Source of the DNA: Porpolomopsis calyptriformis
Lineage: Eukaryota; Basidiomycota; Agaricomycetes; Agaricales; Hygrophoraceae
NCBI GenBank assembly: GCA_951640195.1
Contig: OX621163.1
Span: forward strand, 1,488,001-1,552,000
Length of the DNA stretch: 64,000 bases
Reading direction: 5' to 3'
Numbering within the stretch: the first letter of the stretch is position 1; each line of letters begins with the position of its first letter. Below are positions 12,484 to 26,082 of this stretch, piece after piece. The position numbers and the translations under genes are program-made. The notes below the pieces were generated by a model that worked only from the letters and a program-made list of their open reading frames with translations, was not told where the DNA came from and did not search any database.

Positions 12484-12935
12484 TATATCTGGGCTATCTC
12501 TCACTACCCTCATTTAGGTGATGACAGGCATTCGTCTGCGATTGCCTACTGCCCCATCATCCTTTCCGATTTCCCCACACATCTCAACCCCTAATTGTTC
12601 TGATTCGCTCACTCGTGATAAAACTTCAAAATGCTCTACCCCCTTCGGCTTTTTTCACTTCGGAACCATTCATAATGCTATCATTGTCACTGATGGTTCA
12701 GCTGGCACTTTCTTGAATCTTCACAATCACAGCATGGAATCCTTCAAAACTTTGTAGATGTGATGGTATACAGTACGCTCTGGCGTTGAGGTCGTCAGAA
12801 TATAGTGGTGCAGAATATCATAAAATACAGTCTTCTGCAATCTTCCTCAACCATCTTGATCATTCAACTGTATCTTCATTCACGGTATTCTCAGACTGGA
12901 CGTTCCGTTTCGACCACAAGCATACCCTATCTAGG
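12484..12935. other. Intergenic stretch between calmodulin relic and EZH2-type gene
   Basis: About 450 bases between the 3' end of the calmodulin remnant and the stop codon of the oppositely oriented methyltransferase gene. I see no gene, only short frames without domain features. It probably contains the 3' untranslated region of the methyltransferase. Confidence 0.5.
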
Positions 12936-15597
12936 TCAATGGATTTGGTAAAGGGGACCATAATCAAGAAATAGTTCTTCTCCCGATGTAATTTTCCTGG
13001 CTGAGATTATAAGACAAAGATACAAGCAACTCAGGTGGCAGCAGCTGCTTACCGGCAAAAATACCAATTCGGTGATCTCCGTTCACCAGTAAAACTGGCA
13101 ACGTAGTTGTGGAAGAAATAATGGTTAAATCAACCTATACAACTAACCTTTTGCTTGACAATTCTGACGTTCTTTGTGATTGAAGAAACGCGTCGGATTG
13201 CCCACTCTTGCTGCATCAAGCTTCATGCTCTCATTCAGAACAAAGTTATAACCGAGGTTATAAGAAGGCTGAGGTCTGATCCAGAAGATTAGAAGATAGA
13301 AAAAAACAATAGAAATGTGCGTACCGGGGAGATTCATTGGGATACGAAATTGCGACATATTCTACTGGCAAGAGAAGTGAAGACTTCAACAAGACGAAAA
13401 ATCTCTACTCACCTCCCACCAAATCACCTTGCGCATAGTTGCACGTTGCAAAGCCTCCTAATCCAGCTAGCCCTCGCTTTACTTCGATAACCTATTCACG
13501 ACTTTGTCAATATCAGTTGACTATCACATTATTCAAATAGCTACTGAAGTAGTTCCTTGCTGAATCTTGACATTTTGGCACTTTGATCCACCTGGAGAGA
13601 GTGAGTATCATACCGTTTATCAGAAAATGGAAATTACTTCTGAAAACGTCACAAAAACATGGTAAGTATCGTCTAACAGAGGCGAAGGAAAGGGAAGTTA
13701 CCTTGCGTTACATGATGTACACACCTCAGGTTCACACTCACGTCTAACTTTGAGACACCGGCAATCGTCTGTGCACCTCTTTCCCTTCAAACTCTTTTTG
13801 CATTTACACCCCTTCCACCGGATTTGACCTAACTCATTCTTGCGGTCAACACACTTAAATACAAAATCGACTGACTGACAGTCAAGGGTACACCTGCAAT
13901 TTCTCTCGCAATGAACCTTGCTGATGGAGCACTTACAACCCGACTGGTTGTTGCATAAGCCTTTGTGATTACATGGAGTCAACCTAAATTGATGGTTAAA
14001 GTGAGCCGTCAATAAAAAGGTATCACGAATACACGCTGACGGCGAAAATTTATTTTCGTTGTTATCAACTAAAAAGATGAATATTGAATTCTCATTGGAT
14101 GCCCGATCCTACCTGGACAAGACTCACCGAAGCGTAGCTTTGGGTGACCAGAAATCTTCGGTGCGACGCGGTCCTCGATGGGACGCTGGATACAATTGTC
14201 AGGTAGTATCTTGCAGCGATGTGCAAACACCTGCAATGTTTATGGCTCTAACATGCTATGCAGTAGGATGATAACCTTGTCACCCACTTCACGACATCGC
14301 TTTAGACATAAGATCGAGAGTTCACAAGGGGACAGGTCTGGTACAATCTTGAGGATGTTGGTAAGCATCTCAATATCGGCTGTATCCCAGTAAACAGTTT
14401 CCTGGTGTCGTGAAACAAGAGTGTCGCTAAATGCAAGGAAATAAACGAAAATTTACCGTGATCGTTTGTGTTTCACCCCAATGTCGAAAACAAAAATCAC
14501 CACAAGGATCGCTTTGACTGAGGACCATACTTGTACTGGTTACTTTTGGTTTGACAGTATCGAAGTTTGGATAAAGTTCGGCTAGAAAAAGATACGATTT
14601 AGCCGCAGTGCGAAAGAGAAGATCATATACCAACTCACGATGTGTCGGACAATATGATTGGATACAGTTAAGGTTGGGACAAAAGTTTGAAAGTGCACGG
14701 TTAACGCGAGACGGTACATCATTAGCGCTGCAATGAACAGTATTCCACAACCGATCGAGTTGGGACAGTTGAGATTCAGACCAAATTAGTGGGTCTCTAC
14801 CAGAAAAGAAAAAAACAAGAAAATCTTTAGCTCAGGCAGTAAAAGACTGCATCACAACGAGTACCTCTGAGATGTAGCCCAGAAAAGACCCGATTCATTG
14901 GTGATTCGGGTACGAGTTATTTTTCCTCCGGCATACTGATCGATTTTATCGAGGGAGAAATGGTGGCTGAAGTGTAGGCGTCGAACAGTCTCAAGTTGCA
15001 TCATTTCGACTGTGCAACTGGCCGATTGAACGGATTAAATGGTAAGATAGTTCACCACTTACTGTCTGGATCTATGAAGTCATTTTGCCAGGCAAAGCTG
15101 TCCAAATCTGTAGCCTCGGATAGCCACCTCTCGCTCGTTGCGTATGCGATAAAAGAACAATCGTCCCGCTCATAATCTCGGGGAGTGATGTTCTTGCTTG
15201 CGGGAGTACAAAACTCGTAAGTCTCGTGAGGTTCAAAGCGATCCGTCCAAATGTTGTCCGAGAAAACACGCGTCTGCAAACATCCCTTCCGGACATCCCA
15301 AACTGAAAATGAGCTGGGGTTTTCGACCTCGTCCACTATCATATTCTCGGGCTGGTAGGAGTCAAGTTCGAGCGCCTCCATCTCTCCCACAAGACCAGAG
15401 TCGGGAGGTGGTGGATATTCTGCCAGTGAAAGCAGATCAATTATTTTTTGACAGTGTTCGGTCTCCCAAGAATAAAATTCGTGCCAGACGGCTCTGTATA
15501 CGGCTTCAATAATGGCGTCGGCATGACCAAATGTGCTTGTATTAGCTTCCAAGCTCGAGCCTGAGTCCGAGTCCGAGCTTTCAAAGAGGTCCGCCAT
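12936..15597 (-). CDS. EZH2/E(z)-type histone H3 lysine-27 methyltransferase
   Basis: Fifteen exons join in frame (633 residues): 15063-15597, 14865-15009, 14639-14796, 14457-14581, 14288-14401, 14113-14230, 13880-14035, 13702-13828, 13614-13639, 13545-13591, 13413-13491, 13325-13361, 13148-13275, 13053-13094, 12936-13000. The pre-SET CXC domain has the full cysteine array (CNHKGLCNNQSGCKC, CRCTLDC, RWKGCKCKKS, CTDDCRC, CEPEVC). The SET domain shows GLGGF for cofactor binding, the tyrosine aligned with human EZH2 Tyr641 (SYNLGYNFVLNE), RFFNHKERQNC, VNGDHRIGIFA and GEELFLDYG. Upstream lie SANT-like helices and a Cys-rich block (NFCPNLNCIQSYCPTH). It is the catalytic subunit of Polycomb repressive complex 2 and acts on chromatin. 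NHK replaces the usual NHS. The ATG at 15595-15597 starts MADLFESSDSD; the junction between exons 6 and 7 is the least certain. Confidence 0.9.
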
Positions 15598-15717
15598 TGT
15601 CAATGATTGAAGTTATTTGAGCCACTGATAGAACCAGCCCACAAAGGCATTTGCTTCAAAAAGGTTCAAACTATGCACCAAGGTTATAGACAGTACTGCT
15701 CTGCAGTTGCGGGTAAT

Positions 15718-17587
15718 TTACAGCTCGTTACAGCTCTCTTCCTCCAAGGCTCTCAACCGGTCCTGGTTCAAGTCGGGCGGGTCAACGATAAGCTTTCTTA
15801 ACATATCCAGCAAATCTGGATATTTTTTCTGTGATGCGGTTATCCATCGTTTACTGACCATCCAGTTGGCTACACCTTTGGGAGGCAAATAAAATCCTTC
15901 CTTGTTTGGCCCGCGGAGCCGTGTTTTCTTGCCGATACCCCTCTTTGGTTTTTGGCTCTTGCCCAACCTCTCTTCTTCGTCGAGAGTGCCATAGAATTTC
16001 TGCAGGCGTGAACTGCGCCAAGGTAAACCCCGAGATCGCAAAACACCGGACGATGAGCCCTCTACCAGAACGTCGTCGTTGTCGGACTCTTCCGAAGACA
16101 TGCATTCGATTTGCAACGCGCCATCGAATATTGTGCTTTCGAATGCTTCCAGTCTCATTCGTGCTTCAGCCCGGTTACTTAGTTTCTGTATCGAAAGGTG
16201 TCGGGGGGATCGTCAGATTCAGCAGACGGAAGGTACAGTAACTCTGAAACTTACTATTTTCTTCCGACTAAGTCGTCTCGCCTTCAGCGCTTTAACATCC
16301 TCTCTTTTCTTGAGATTTGATGCAGCCGATGCGTCCCTCTGAGTCTTGAACTTTTGTCTGAAAGTGACGAACGCCTGATCGAAGACTGAATCCAGTGTTT
16401 TCTTACTAAAGTCCTTGTCGGGTACGTGCTTGTACAGCCTGCGATTGGACTTTAGATCCGCGATTACTCTTGCTTTCATATGACTATTGTGTACTGATTG
16501 CTTGGGAGTTTTGTCCCACACGAAACGAATTGGGTCATCTGGGCCAAGGGGAGCGCCTTCAGTATGTCCGTCTGGTAGACTCCCTCGTTCGACTTGCATC
16601 AAATGAATGATGTGTAAACGCATTGCTTGCTGTTATGGGATCCACTGGTGAATAAAACCAAGAAGGAGAGCAATTATGACGGACTAGAGCTTACGTGTAT
16701 AGTCAGGCACCGGGTATCGTGGTGGTTTATGCGCTTGACGCGTCGATTGGATAATGAACCACTGCTTTCGCTGTCACTATGATCCTCGCCGCTTGATTGA
16801 TCGGAGGTCTGTTTCCTTCGACGCGCCGATACCTTTATTCGAGAAGACGAAGGATCGACGGAGGCGGGTGAAGGCGACGGAGAGGGTGCTGGTGATGGTA
16901 GTTCGGTTGTCATGACGTAAGTTTGCTCCTCTTGTGGCCATTGATACAGAGCATTTTCATGGTATGGATGTTGCACTATTGGTGGTGGGATTAATGATTC
17001 CGGAGACAAGTCGTGAAAGGACGGTGTTTGCGAGACAGGAGAAATGGGAAAGCTTGAGAACTGTGGGTGCAGATGCGAGGGCACAGAGAGATCGCATTGG
17101 GACGTCTGCAAGACGGCCAAGGTCGGGGGAGTGACTGCGACATTTTGGAGAAAAGCCAGCTGTTGGCGCATCTCGAACAGCTCCTTTTCCATCTCTGCCT
17201 GTCTCTGCGTGTACTTTGCCTCTTGCTCTTGTTCCCACGCTAGTCTCCGCTTCCGCTCGTTCTCTTGTGCTTCTTTAGAGGAAGACAGGACACGGAGAAG
17301 TTCTTGAACAGCATGGATACCTTCCGAGGATGGTTTGGTACGGGTACTGTCAAATTTTGATACTTATTTGTACAAAATAAGCAGATGGAGATACAGTAGT
17401 TGGCATACCGTGGTGGAGGGGGGGGCGGTTCCGATATGGCAAGTTCTAGTTCACTCCGATGTGGAGTGTACACCTGAGGTGGTTGAACCACTGGCCGCAA
17501 ATGAGTAGCGTAAGAGCTGGACGAAGTTCTTTGTCTCGTTTGGATGACATGTGGATTGAGAGCGTTCGATAGCTCACTTGTTGGCAT
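15718..17587 (-). CDS. Conserved coiled-coil protein of unknown function
   Basis: Four exons join in frame: 17409-17587, 16695-17346, 16255-16629, 15718-16185 (557 residues). The N-terminal part is Pro/Ser-rich. A coiled coil around residues 75-125 is rich in Glu, Gln, Arg and Lys (RRLAWEQEQEAKYTQRQAEM). A Ser-rich basic linker follows, then a highly charged block with RVKRINHHDTRCLTI, RFVWDKTPKQSVHN and FDQAFVTFRQKFKTQR. The C-terminal region has CMSSEESDNDD, RGLPWRSSRLQKFYGTLDEEER and PPKGVANWMVSKRWI. The last two segments resemble proteins I recall as widespread unnamed genes of mushroom-forming fungi. The basic and acidic patches suggest a nuclear or nucleic-acid-related role, but no catalytic motif is visible. 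It starts 115 bases from RPN11 in the opposite direction and may share its promoter. Function unknown. Confidence 0.75.
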
Positions 17588-17702
17588 TTGCGGCGAGAGC
17601 GTTATTTGGTCTAGGGGCTACAGGACAACAAGGTCAAGCAATACGTCAATAAAGGCTTGACGCGTCAGCTAACATTCGAAGTAAAATCTAGCCGTCAGCG
17701 CC
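17588..17702. promoter_or_regulatory. Short divergent promoter region
   Basis: Only 115 bases separate the start codons of the coiled-coil gene (-) and RPN11 (+), so the two transcripts must share this promoter space. No specific factor site can be named from the sequence alone. Confidence 0.5.
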
Positions 17703-18896
<1,194 letters not shown>

Positions 18897-19252
18897 GGGC
18901 ACGGTCGTTTCAGAGACTGATGGTCTTGTGATCACGCCGCAATCGACTGTATCCTTCTACAGGATCCGATGGATGTAAATGGTTACACGCTTTGCCAAAA
19001 CGATCGTTTGCAGTCTGGCCTTTTTCGTGGCTTGACCCTTCCGGTTAACTTCCTCGAAGGTAGCCAATCTGACGGAACATTTATCACTAAATGCAACGGG
19101 ACCCAAGTCAGTCCTTCAAAAAATTGCGTCTGGGGTCATTGTTCGAGCCAACGGCACCGTCCGAGCCGAGGGAAAATGATATGTGGCGAAAGTATTGACC
19201 ACACCCTAAAATCTTTGTGGAGTCCCGCCTCTATCAAGTAAAAAGCTAATCA
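18897..19252. other. Convergent intergenic stretch
   Basis: About 355 bases between the stop codons of RPN11 (+) and the bS18m gene (-). I see no gene; it should hold both 3' untranslated regions and terminators. Confidence 0.5.
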
Positions 19253-19904
19253 TTATGGGCGGCGAGACTTTTTCCACCGATCCACTGAGGGTCTGTGCAG
19301 AATTGGCATGATTCCCATTTGCTTTGCCCTGCGGATAGCTCTGCCCAGCCTGCGCTGGTTTTTTGTCGTCAGACGCGTTCTCTCTCGACCATGAATTTTC
19401 CCCATCTCGGAAACAAAACTAGCAAGAAGGCCCGGATTTTGACACTCTTCTAGCGGGTCAAGGTCAAGCTGGTAGAAAACATCCTGGTAGCGAGCTTCGG
19501 CGGAGCCAGGGCCCACGGTCTGTCTCTTTCTTGGAGGTGGCGGTGTGCTTAGGCGGGCTTGGTAGGTGAACTGGTGGGGGTTTATGTGCTGTGGGAGTGG
19601 GTTAACAAAGGTTTGACTTGGGGTAAGAACACCCTACGATGGAACCCTCCGGAAACGGTTTCCATTGAGGACCCGAATCCCCCGAGAAATTTTCTAGTAA
19701 GGAAGTGAGAACAGGAAGGAGGTCGGTAAACGTAGACTAACGTTGGGATGGATAAAATGGGTGTGACGAGTTGACGGCTGCATGCTGGTCCAATATTTTT
19801 GCGAGTTCGTTCTGATCCTCTCGAAAGGATGTGGCTATAGGCTGCGTCGCTCGCGCAGCTAGCACCGACAACCTGCGAGAGAGAATGCGAATCGGGGCGA
19901 ACAT
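19253..19904 (-). CDS. RSM18: Mitochondrial small-subunit ribosomal protein bS18m
   Basis: Three exons join in frame: 19742-19904, 19638-19693, 19253-19588 (184 residues). The start MFAPIRILSRRLSVLAARAT is rich in Arg, Ala and Ser and lacks acidic residues, a typical mitochondrial import sequence. The C-terminal part has the bS18 core: NPGLLASFVSEMGKI, then LTTKNQRRLGRAIRRAKQMG and IMPILHR, which bind 16S-type rRNA and contact bS6 in the small subunit. The middle segment HINPHQFTYQARLS fits fungal Rsm18 proteins. The gene is divergent from the RIM15-like kinase with about 380 bases between start codons. An in-frame upstream reading frame exists, but the chosen ATG gives the best targeting peptide. 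Confidence 0.88.
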
Positions 19905-20283
19905 TCGTCCTCGTCCTGTCCTGATCTCCCACCCCACCAGACTCTGGTTGATACCCTTTCGGCAATGTCCGTTGCTGTCCCCCGGACACCTTAAAAATAT
20001 TCTCCTTCAACCTTGTGATCTCAACAATTTCCCATACGCTCGCTCCTCATCGTTCCTCTCTCCACCTTGCATCAACAGCAACCACCTCCTCGTCCTGCAC
20101 GGTGACCGCCTTTCAATCTACCTTCCTACCCCTTCCCTTCTTCTTCCTCACCCAATGCTCCCTTGATCCCTTCTCCTCGCCCTCTTCAATCTATTCCTTA
20201 TCTTATACACCGTATAAACCTCCTTCCTTCCTCACCCCTTTCTATTCCATCTCACTATTAGCCAGTTCTCCTCCTTGCCCCTC
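19905..20283. promoter_or_regulatory. Divergent promoter with long pyrimidine-rich leader
   Basis: This 380-base gap separates the starts of bS18m (-) and the RIM15-like kinase (+). From about 20030 to 20283 the plus strand is very rich in C and T, a common feature just upstream of highly expressed or long-leader fungal genes. No other gene is visible. Confidence 0.5.
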
Positions 20284-23200
20284 ATGTCCGATCCCGTTCC
20301 CCATCGTCGTCCCCCTCCAAGTCCTCTCGTCTTCTCTCCAAATCCCGCGTTCTCCAACAAACCGCCTGCCACCAGTTCCACTGGCATCCATGGTTCCGGC
20401 TCCAACACAGTTTCTATGCCCTTTGTCAGGCGTCACGTAACTCGTCGCCTCAAGGCCGCAAAAGCAGAGTGTGACAAGGAACTGCAACGTGTCACCAACA
20501 GTATCACCGCTTTCTTCGAAGAGAGGCTCCGGGATGGTGATCTTGACGCCGAACGCGAGCTACGTGATCGTGAACGGGGACGGGAGAGAGACCGTGATCC
20601 CGACTCGCATCCCGACGATCCCGAATCTTTGCGCGAGTCTTTCGCTCTACATGCCTCTGATCTCCGCTCTGCCTTGCAGGCCGACGAATCTAGCTCTGAC
20701 GGGGGCTATGAAGCCGAAGTCGAATATACTCGTCATAGCCATCAGCATGCGTTTCCAGACGAAACTAATCCTACACCTCCCTCTCTAATACACTGGGCTT
20801 CAGCCCCCGGACTTCTTACAACCTCATCCGCTTCCTCTAGCCCCGCTTCCTTGCGTAGACAACAGACTCTTCCACCGGATAAATCCCTCAGCTCGTCAAT
20901 TTCCTCAGTAGGTTCTATGACGAACTCTGCCCCAGGGCTCACTCCTCCCCAGGACTCAGCCGGCAGCCGGAATCCACCCAATACGGCTTCCCCACCCCCC
21001 TGGTCTGCCCCAAGTATATCTCGCCGCTTGTCTCGTAGCATCCACATCCCTCCTCGTACCGGTCGTTCTGCCCAAAGCTCCCGTTCCACATCCCGTTCCA
21101 GGTCGCCCTTACCACCCACCGCCGGCTCCCGTTCCACTATGTCTGACAGCTTTTCCAGTACCACGTGCTCAAACCGTCGCTCCTCTCGACTTCTTTTCGA
21201 TGCCCCTATTGATCCCATCATGAGTGCTCTCTATGATCTGATTGCGGTTTCAACAGACGTCGTGGACATGTCTATCACACAACTCACCTCGCAGCCCAAA
21301 GTTTGCGAATCACTTGTTCAGAGAGTTCAAACCATTGGCAAGGCTTGGGATGAGCATCCTGATTGGCACGGACGCAATTGGTATGTTCAAGTGCTCTTAG
21401 CCGTGGCCAGCCTCAGTCGGGTTGTCGAATGGTGGGAAGCCGAGAAGCAATTTTGGAATTTCGACGATAATGATGACGAGCAAGACGAACCTCTAGCCTT
21501 TGTTACCAAGCCCGCTGAGGATGATATCCTACTGTCTGCTCCTGCTATCAAGTACCAACTGACTGATCCCGGTGCTTCTCAACTTTCCCCGGGCGAGGGC
21601 AAGGCCAAGTTTGTGCGACCCATAGCCCAGAGTAGACGGTCAAGAGATGATCATCCCAAGCCCCTCTCGCATGGCTCTTCTCAGCGCGAACAGCAACAAC
21701 AGTCGCGTGGACCAACTAAAGTGCCAGACAGCAACGAGTCTGCTCGTGTGTTGGCCACAGAGCGCCTGCGGTTACAGGCTGAGATGGCCCAGAATCAAAA
21801 CATTGTCATGGAACTAAGCCTTGACGGAGAGCACTTGATTTGGATCAATTATGCGTGGAGAGTTGTAGTTGGGTACGTTCGTTTGTTCGAAGCTATTTCA
21901 AACGTAACCTCTGATATGTCTGGTTGTGCTTGTATTAGAACGGACCCCGATCAATTGGCTGGCACTCGGATTTCGCATCTTCTCTCACCAAGAGACCGGG
22001 GGGTCTTCAAGAATGCTACTCAGCATCTTCAAGAAGACGACTCACATACCGTCGAGGTTAGGTTTGAACTCCAGATCCAACCCGACTACGAGCACGAACC
22101 GCAACATAGAAACCTGTACCAACTAATGGAAGGCAAGGGAATGCTAATGATGGACCGTGAGGAAGGGAAGCCATCGCATACCATGTGGGTTGTAAAACCC
22201 ATCGCAGCGGCACAATATGAGCATGGTTCCCTCACCACCAGCGAGATAGACAAGGCAGACCCAAGCATCGATGATCGACGACCTTCGGTTCCCGTGACGC
22301 CATTTCCTTTCAACGAACCCTTTAGCACCGAGCCGATACTCTGTCGAATTTGTGATGGCCAAATACCTCAGTGGTATTTTGAAAAGCACAGCGAGACTTG
22401 CGTGGAAGTCCATCGTTTGGAGGCTGAAATTGCCGAATGCAACGAGTCGATTTCGGAGCTGCGGAATACTATTCGGGACTTGTGTTTGTCTTTGGATCAG
22501 TCTTCTCCCGTTGTACCTGAATATCGCGGCATGCCTTTATTATCACCGTCTACATCCCCAATCATCTCGCCGCTCCAGCTGTTTCGCCTGACCAGGGTGC
22601 AGCGTGTTAGTGTCAAGAAGATGCAACGCCGCCTGTTGGACCAGCTCGAAGAAATTCTGCAATTGGCCTTCGAGGTTTCGTTGCCTGCTTTGAAGGAAGA
22701 GGAGTCGAAGGAGCCCGCCGAGCGCCTCCAATTGCTTTCTCCTGAATCGGAGCGGAAGACGTCCCAGGTCCGCAACTGGACCAAACCCTCTACACAAGAT
22801 GCTGCACTCGGACAGCTTGTACAGGATGCCGAACGTGTGATGTGCCAGAAGATCGATAACGTGGTTCGGATGCAAAACACAATAATGTATTCGGAGAAGA
22901 TTTGGCATGAATGGGAAGAAAAGGTGGAGCAAACCCTAGCTGCCGCTTCGGAGTCCGACGGGAGCGACGAAAGTGAGGAAGATGAACAAATTGGTGATAA
23001 TAACGGAAAGCGCAGGGTCGATGACGGCGATGCGTCCAGCACGACATCAGAATATGCATTTGATGGTGATGGCCCATCCTCCGAGCCCACCCCTATGGCG
23101 TCGTCGTCCCTCATTCACACCGCTGGTCCGGGAAACGTGTCCAATTCTTCTGTTTCAATCATACCCTATCCAATTCCCCGTCAAATGATGCATACCCGAT

Positions 23201-26082
23201 CGTCGACTCCATCCTCTGCTTCTTCCCCTCTCGCGCTTGCTGCCCCCATCGTGGCGCCTTCTTCGCCAAAGAGTACGCCTCCGCCTATGAGCCTTGACGA
23301 TGGCTCTAGTTCACTCCCGCTCAACAACCAAAAACCGGCCCAGAACTTCCTCGAACCGAAACTTCTCGTTACCCCACCCATGTCGCCGAAGATCCTGGCT
23401 CGGGAGCCTTCTCGACGGTCCCATCGACGGCACTCAACTGCGGCTAACCCGATCCTCAGCCCTACTTCTACCTCAGCCCCCCTTTCGCCTCGCCAACCAT
23501 CGGCTGCGCCATTGTCCAGGACAACACCCACGACCATTAAAGACTTTGATATTATCAAGCCAATCAGCAAAGGCGCATTTGGGTCGGTTTTCCTCGCAAA
23601 GAAGAAAATTACCGGCGATTACTATGCCATCAAAGTACTAAAGAAAGCTGATATGATCGCAAAAAATCAGATCACAAATGTCAAGGCCGAGCGCATGATT
23701 CTCATGAAACAAGCAGAGTCTCCTTTCGTCGCCAAGCTCTACTTCACGTTCCAAAGCAAGGACTACCTGTTTCTTGTCATGGAGTATCTCAATGGTGGCG
23801 ACTGTGCGGCTCTCATCAAGTCTCTGGGCTCATTACCAGAGGAGTGGACCAAAAACTATATTGCTGAAGTAGTGCTTGGTCTGGAGTACCTACATCAACG
23901 CGGTGTTGTTCATCGGTACGTGTGACCGCCGCATCGCCATTGGCGGTTGTTGACGCTTTGTTAAAGGGACTTGAAACCAGACAATTTGCTCATCGATCAG
24001 AATGGTCATCTCAAACTCACGGATTTTGGGTTAAGTAGGACTGGTCTTTTGGGTCGCCAAACGCGTGACAGCCAGACGGGACGACCTTTAACTCCATGGA
24101 ATTTCCGCTCTCGGCCACCTTCCATGGACTCCGCTTATTTATCATCTCCATTAGTTTATGCTGATACCAATGCTGGAGGTTCGTATCTTAACCAGGGAAC
24201 ACATTCGATGCCTCGAATGGGAAATTCGCCTCATCTACTTCCCACAGATGATGTGAGCGAATCAAGTGGATCAGAGTCGATATCCGGATTGCAGGCTTGG
24301 CGAGGCGCTAAACTGAGCGAAAGCCCGCTCCAATCTTTTGTCTTGGAATTAACGAACGACCTGCGCTCACATTCAAATGCCGTGAGCGGTACACCTCCCA
24401 TGGAACAAAAGTTCTTCGGCACGCCTGATTATCTCGCACCTGAGACTATCCTTGGCCTCCGAGGCGACGATGCCGTGGTCGATTGGGTTTGTTTTCAAAG
24501 TTGAATGTAGTGTTGTTACCATCTGATATCCCTCATTTAGTGGGCGTTAGGTGTGATTACCTATGAATTCTTGTACGGTGTCCCCCCTTTTCATGCGGAG
24601 ACACCAGAAAAGGTGTTCGAGAACATCCTTTCTGGACATATCGAATGGAATGAAGACTGGTTCGAGTTCTCAGCCGAAACGCGCGGCTTCATGCAACGTC
24701 TGATGACTGTTGAACCTACCCGGCGTCTTGGAGCGAATGGTGCCGATGAGGTGAAGGCTCATCCATTTTTTAAAGGTATTCAATGGGACAAAGTAACGAC
24801 ATCCCAAGCTGCCTTCATTCCACAAGTTTCGGACCCAGAATCTACGGATTATTTCGATCCTCGCGGTGTTGTTTCGCAAAATTTCCATGGCGACGAACCT
24901 GTTGCGGTCTCGGACCAGTCAGACAGCCCTACGGCGGAAATGAATTCTCCTGTGCTTTCACCAAGTCTACCCGTTTCTATCGCTACGAGCCGGGAAGTCT
25001 CCTCGTCTGGCAGCGACGACTTTGGCTCATTCAGTTTCAAGAACCTACCTATCCTCAAGCAAGCCAACGATGACGTCATTCGGAAACTCAAAACTGATCA
25101 GCTGGTACTCACACATACATTAGGGGAGCAAACAGGTTTACAGTCGCGGAAACGAAGCATATCACAACGACTAAAGAAACCTCCAAGTGTGGTAACGACA
25201 CTAGACCAAAAGAATACCGCGGCTAATCCTCCCTCGCCTGCCACCTCGACTTCGTCTATCGCTTCTTCACCCTCTCGTGCAAGCTTGCCACCGTCCACGC
25301 CTGGCTCTACAGGCAGTCACGCACGCAAGCCCTCAGAATATGGTGCTGTTGAACGGTTCAAGCACAATTACATGGATAGCGAGCGTCGCAACTCCATGCC
25401 TAGTCGCTTGCGCACAGCTTCGGTATCCAGTGCTGGAGATGGCTCCGGCTCGGACAATTGGACACCGTCAGTCGGTGGCGGTTCTAACCATTATGAATTT
25501 ACGACACCTCCGTCCTCGGTTCACTCAATTGACTTGAGGAAAGGGCCGGACCTTAACGATCGCGCCGTTACTTGTCTGTTGGCGGAAGATAACCCTATAA
25601 CTGCCAAAATTATCGAAACTTTACTCACCCGACTTGGTTGTCGGTGCGTGGTGGTCGCTGATGGCTCTGAAGCTATCAGTGTCGCTATGGGCGATATCAG
25701 TACGTTTGTTGACCCTGCTTTTCCGCATGATTTATAATGAGTCCTTAGAATTCGATTGCATCTTGATGGACCTCTATATGCCAGTCCGTAAGTGGCGGGA
25801 CGGTGTTTTTCACCTCGTCTTTTGCTGATCTGTTCACATTTAGTCGATGGGGAGAGTGCAGCTCAGTATATCAAGACCACAAACAGCAAAAACACAAATA
25901 CACCTATCATAGCCATCAGCGCTTACAGCGGTACAGACACCACTGATGGTCACAGTGTCTTTGCTGCGTCACTATCGAAGCCTTTGCAAAAGGCCGATTT
26001 ACTGTCCGTGATGCGAAAGTTGGGGTTCAAAACATCCACTGTGCAAGGAGGTGCCGAGACAACCAAGTTGACGGCATCATGA
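20284..26082 (+). CDS. RIM15: RIM15/Cek1-type AGC protein kinase with response-regulator domain
   Basis: Six exons join in frame: 20284-21872, 21939-23915, 23967-24486, 24541-25699, 25749-25787, 25844-26082 (1840 residues). Domains in order: long Ser/Pro-rich start; PAS-like region near residues 500-620; zinc-finger-like [20 protein letters not shown] followed by a coiled coil; kinase with [30 protein letters not shown] and DFGLS; a 120-residue insert in the activation segment; then [11 protein letters not shown], as in Rim15/Greatwall kinases. A receiver domain follows ([17 protein letters not shown] with a candidate phospho-Asp, SLSKPLQ). Rim15 integrates TORC1 and PKA signals for entry into stationary phase and acts on PP2A through Igo-type proteins. 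The size matches yeast Rim15 (about 1770). The first intron is 66 bases, in frame and free of stops. Confidence 0.95.

Noticed and set aside
20742..21221. Long open frame on the minus strand (159 codons)
   Set aside because: It lies wholly inside the first coding exon of the RIM15-type kinase and has no domain features; it is an antisense shadow of biased codon use.
22497..23114. Open frame of 205 codons on the minus strand
   Set aside because: Antisense to the kinase gene's coiled-coil and linker region, with Ser-rich low complexity and no family match.
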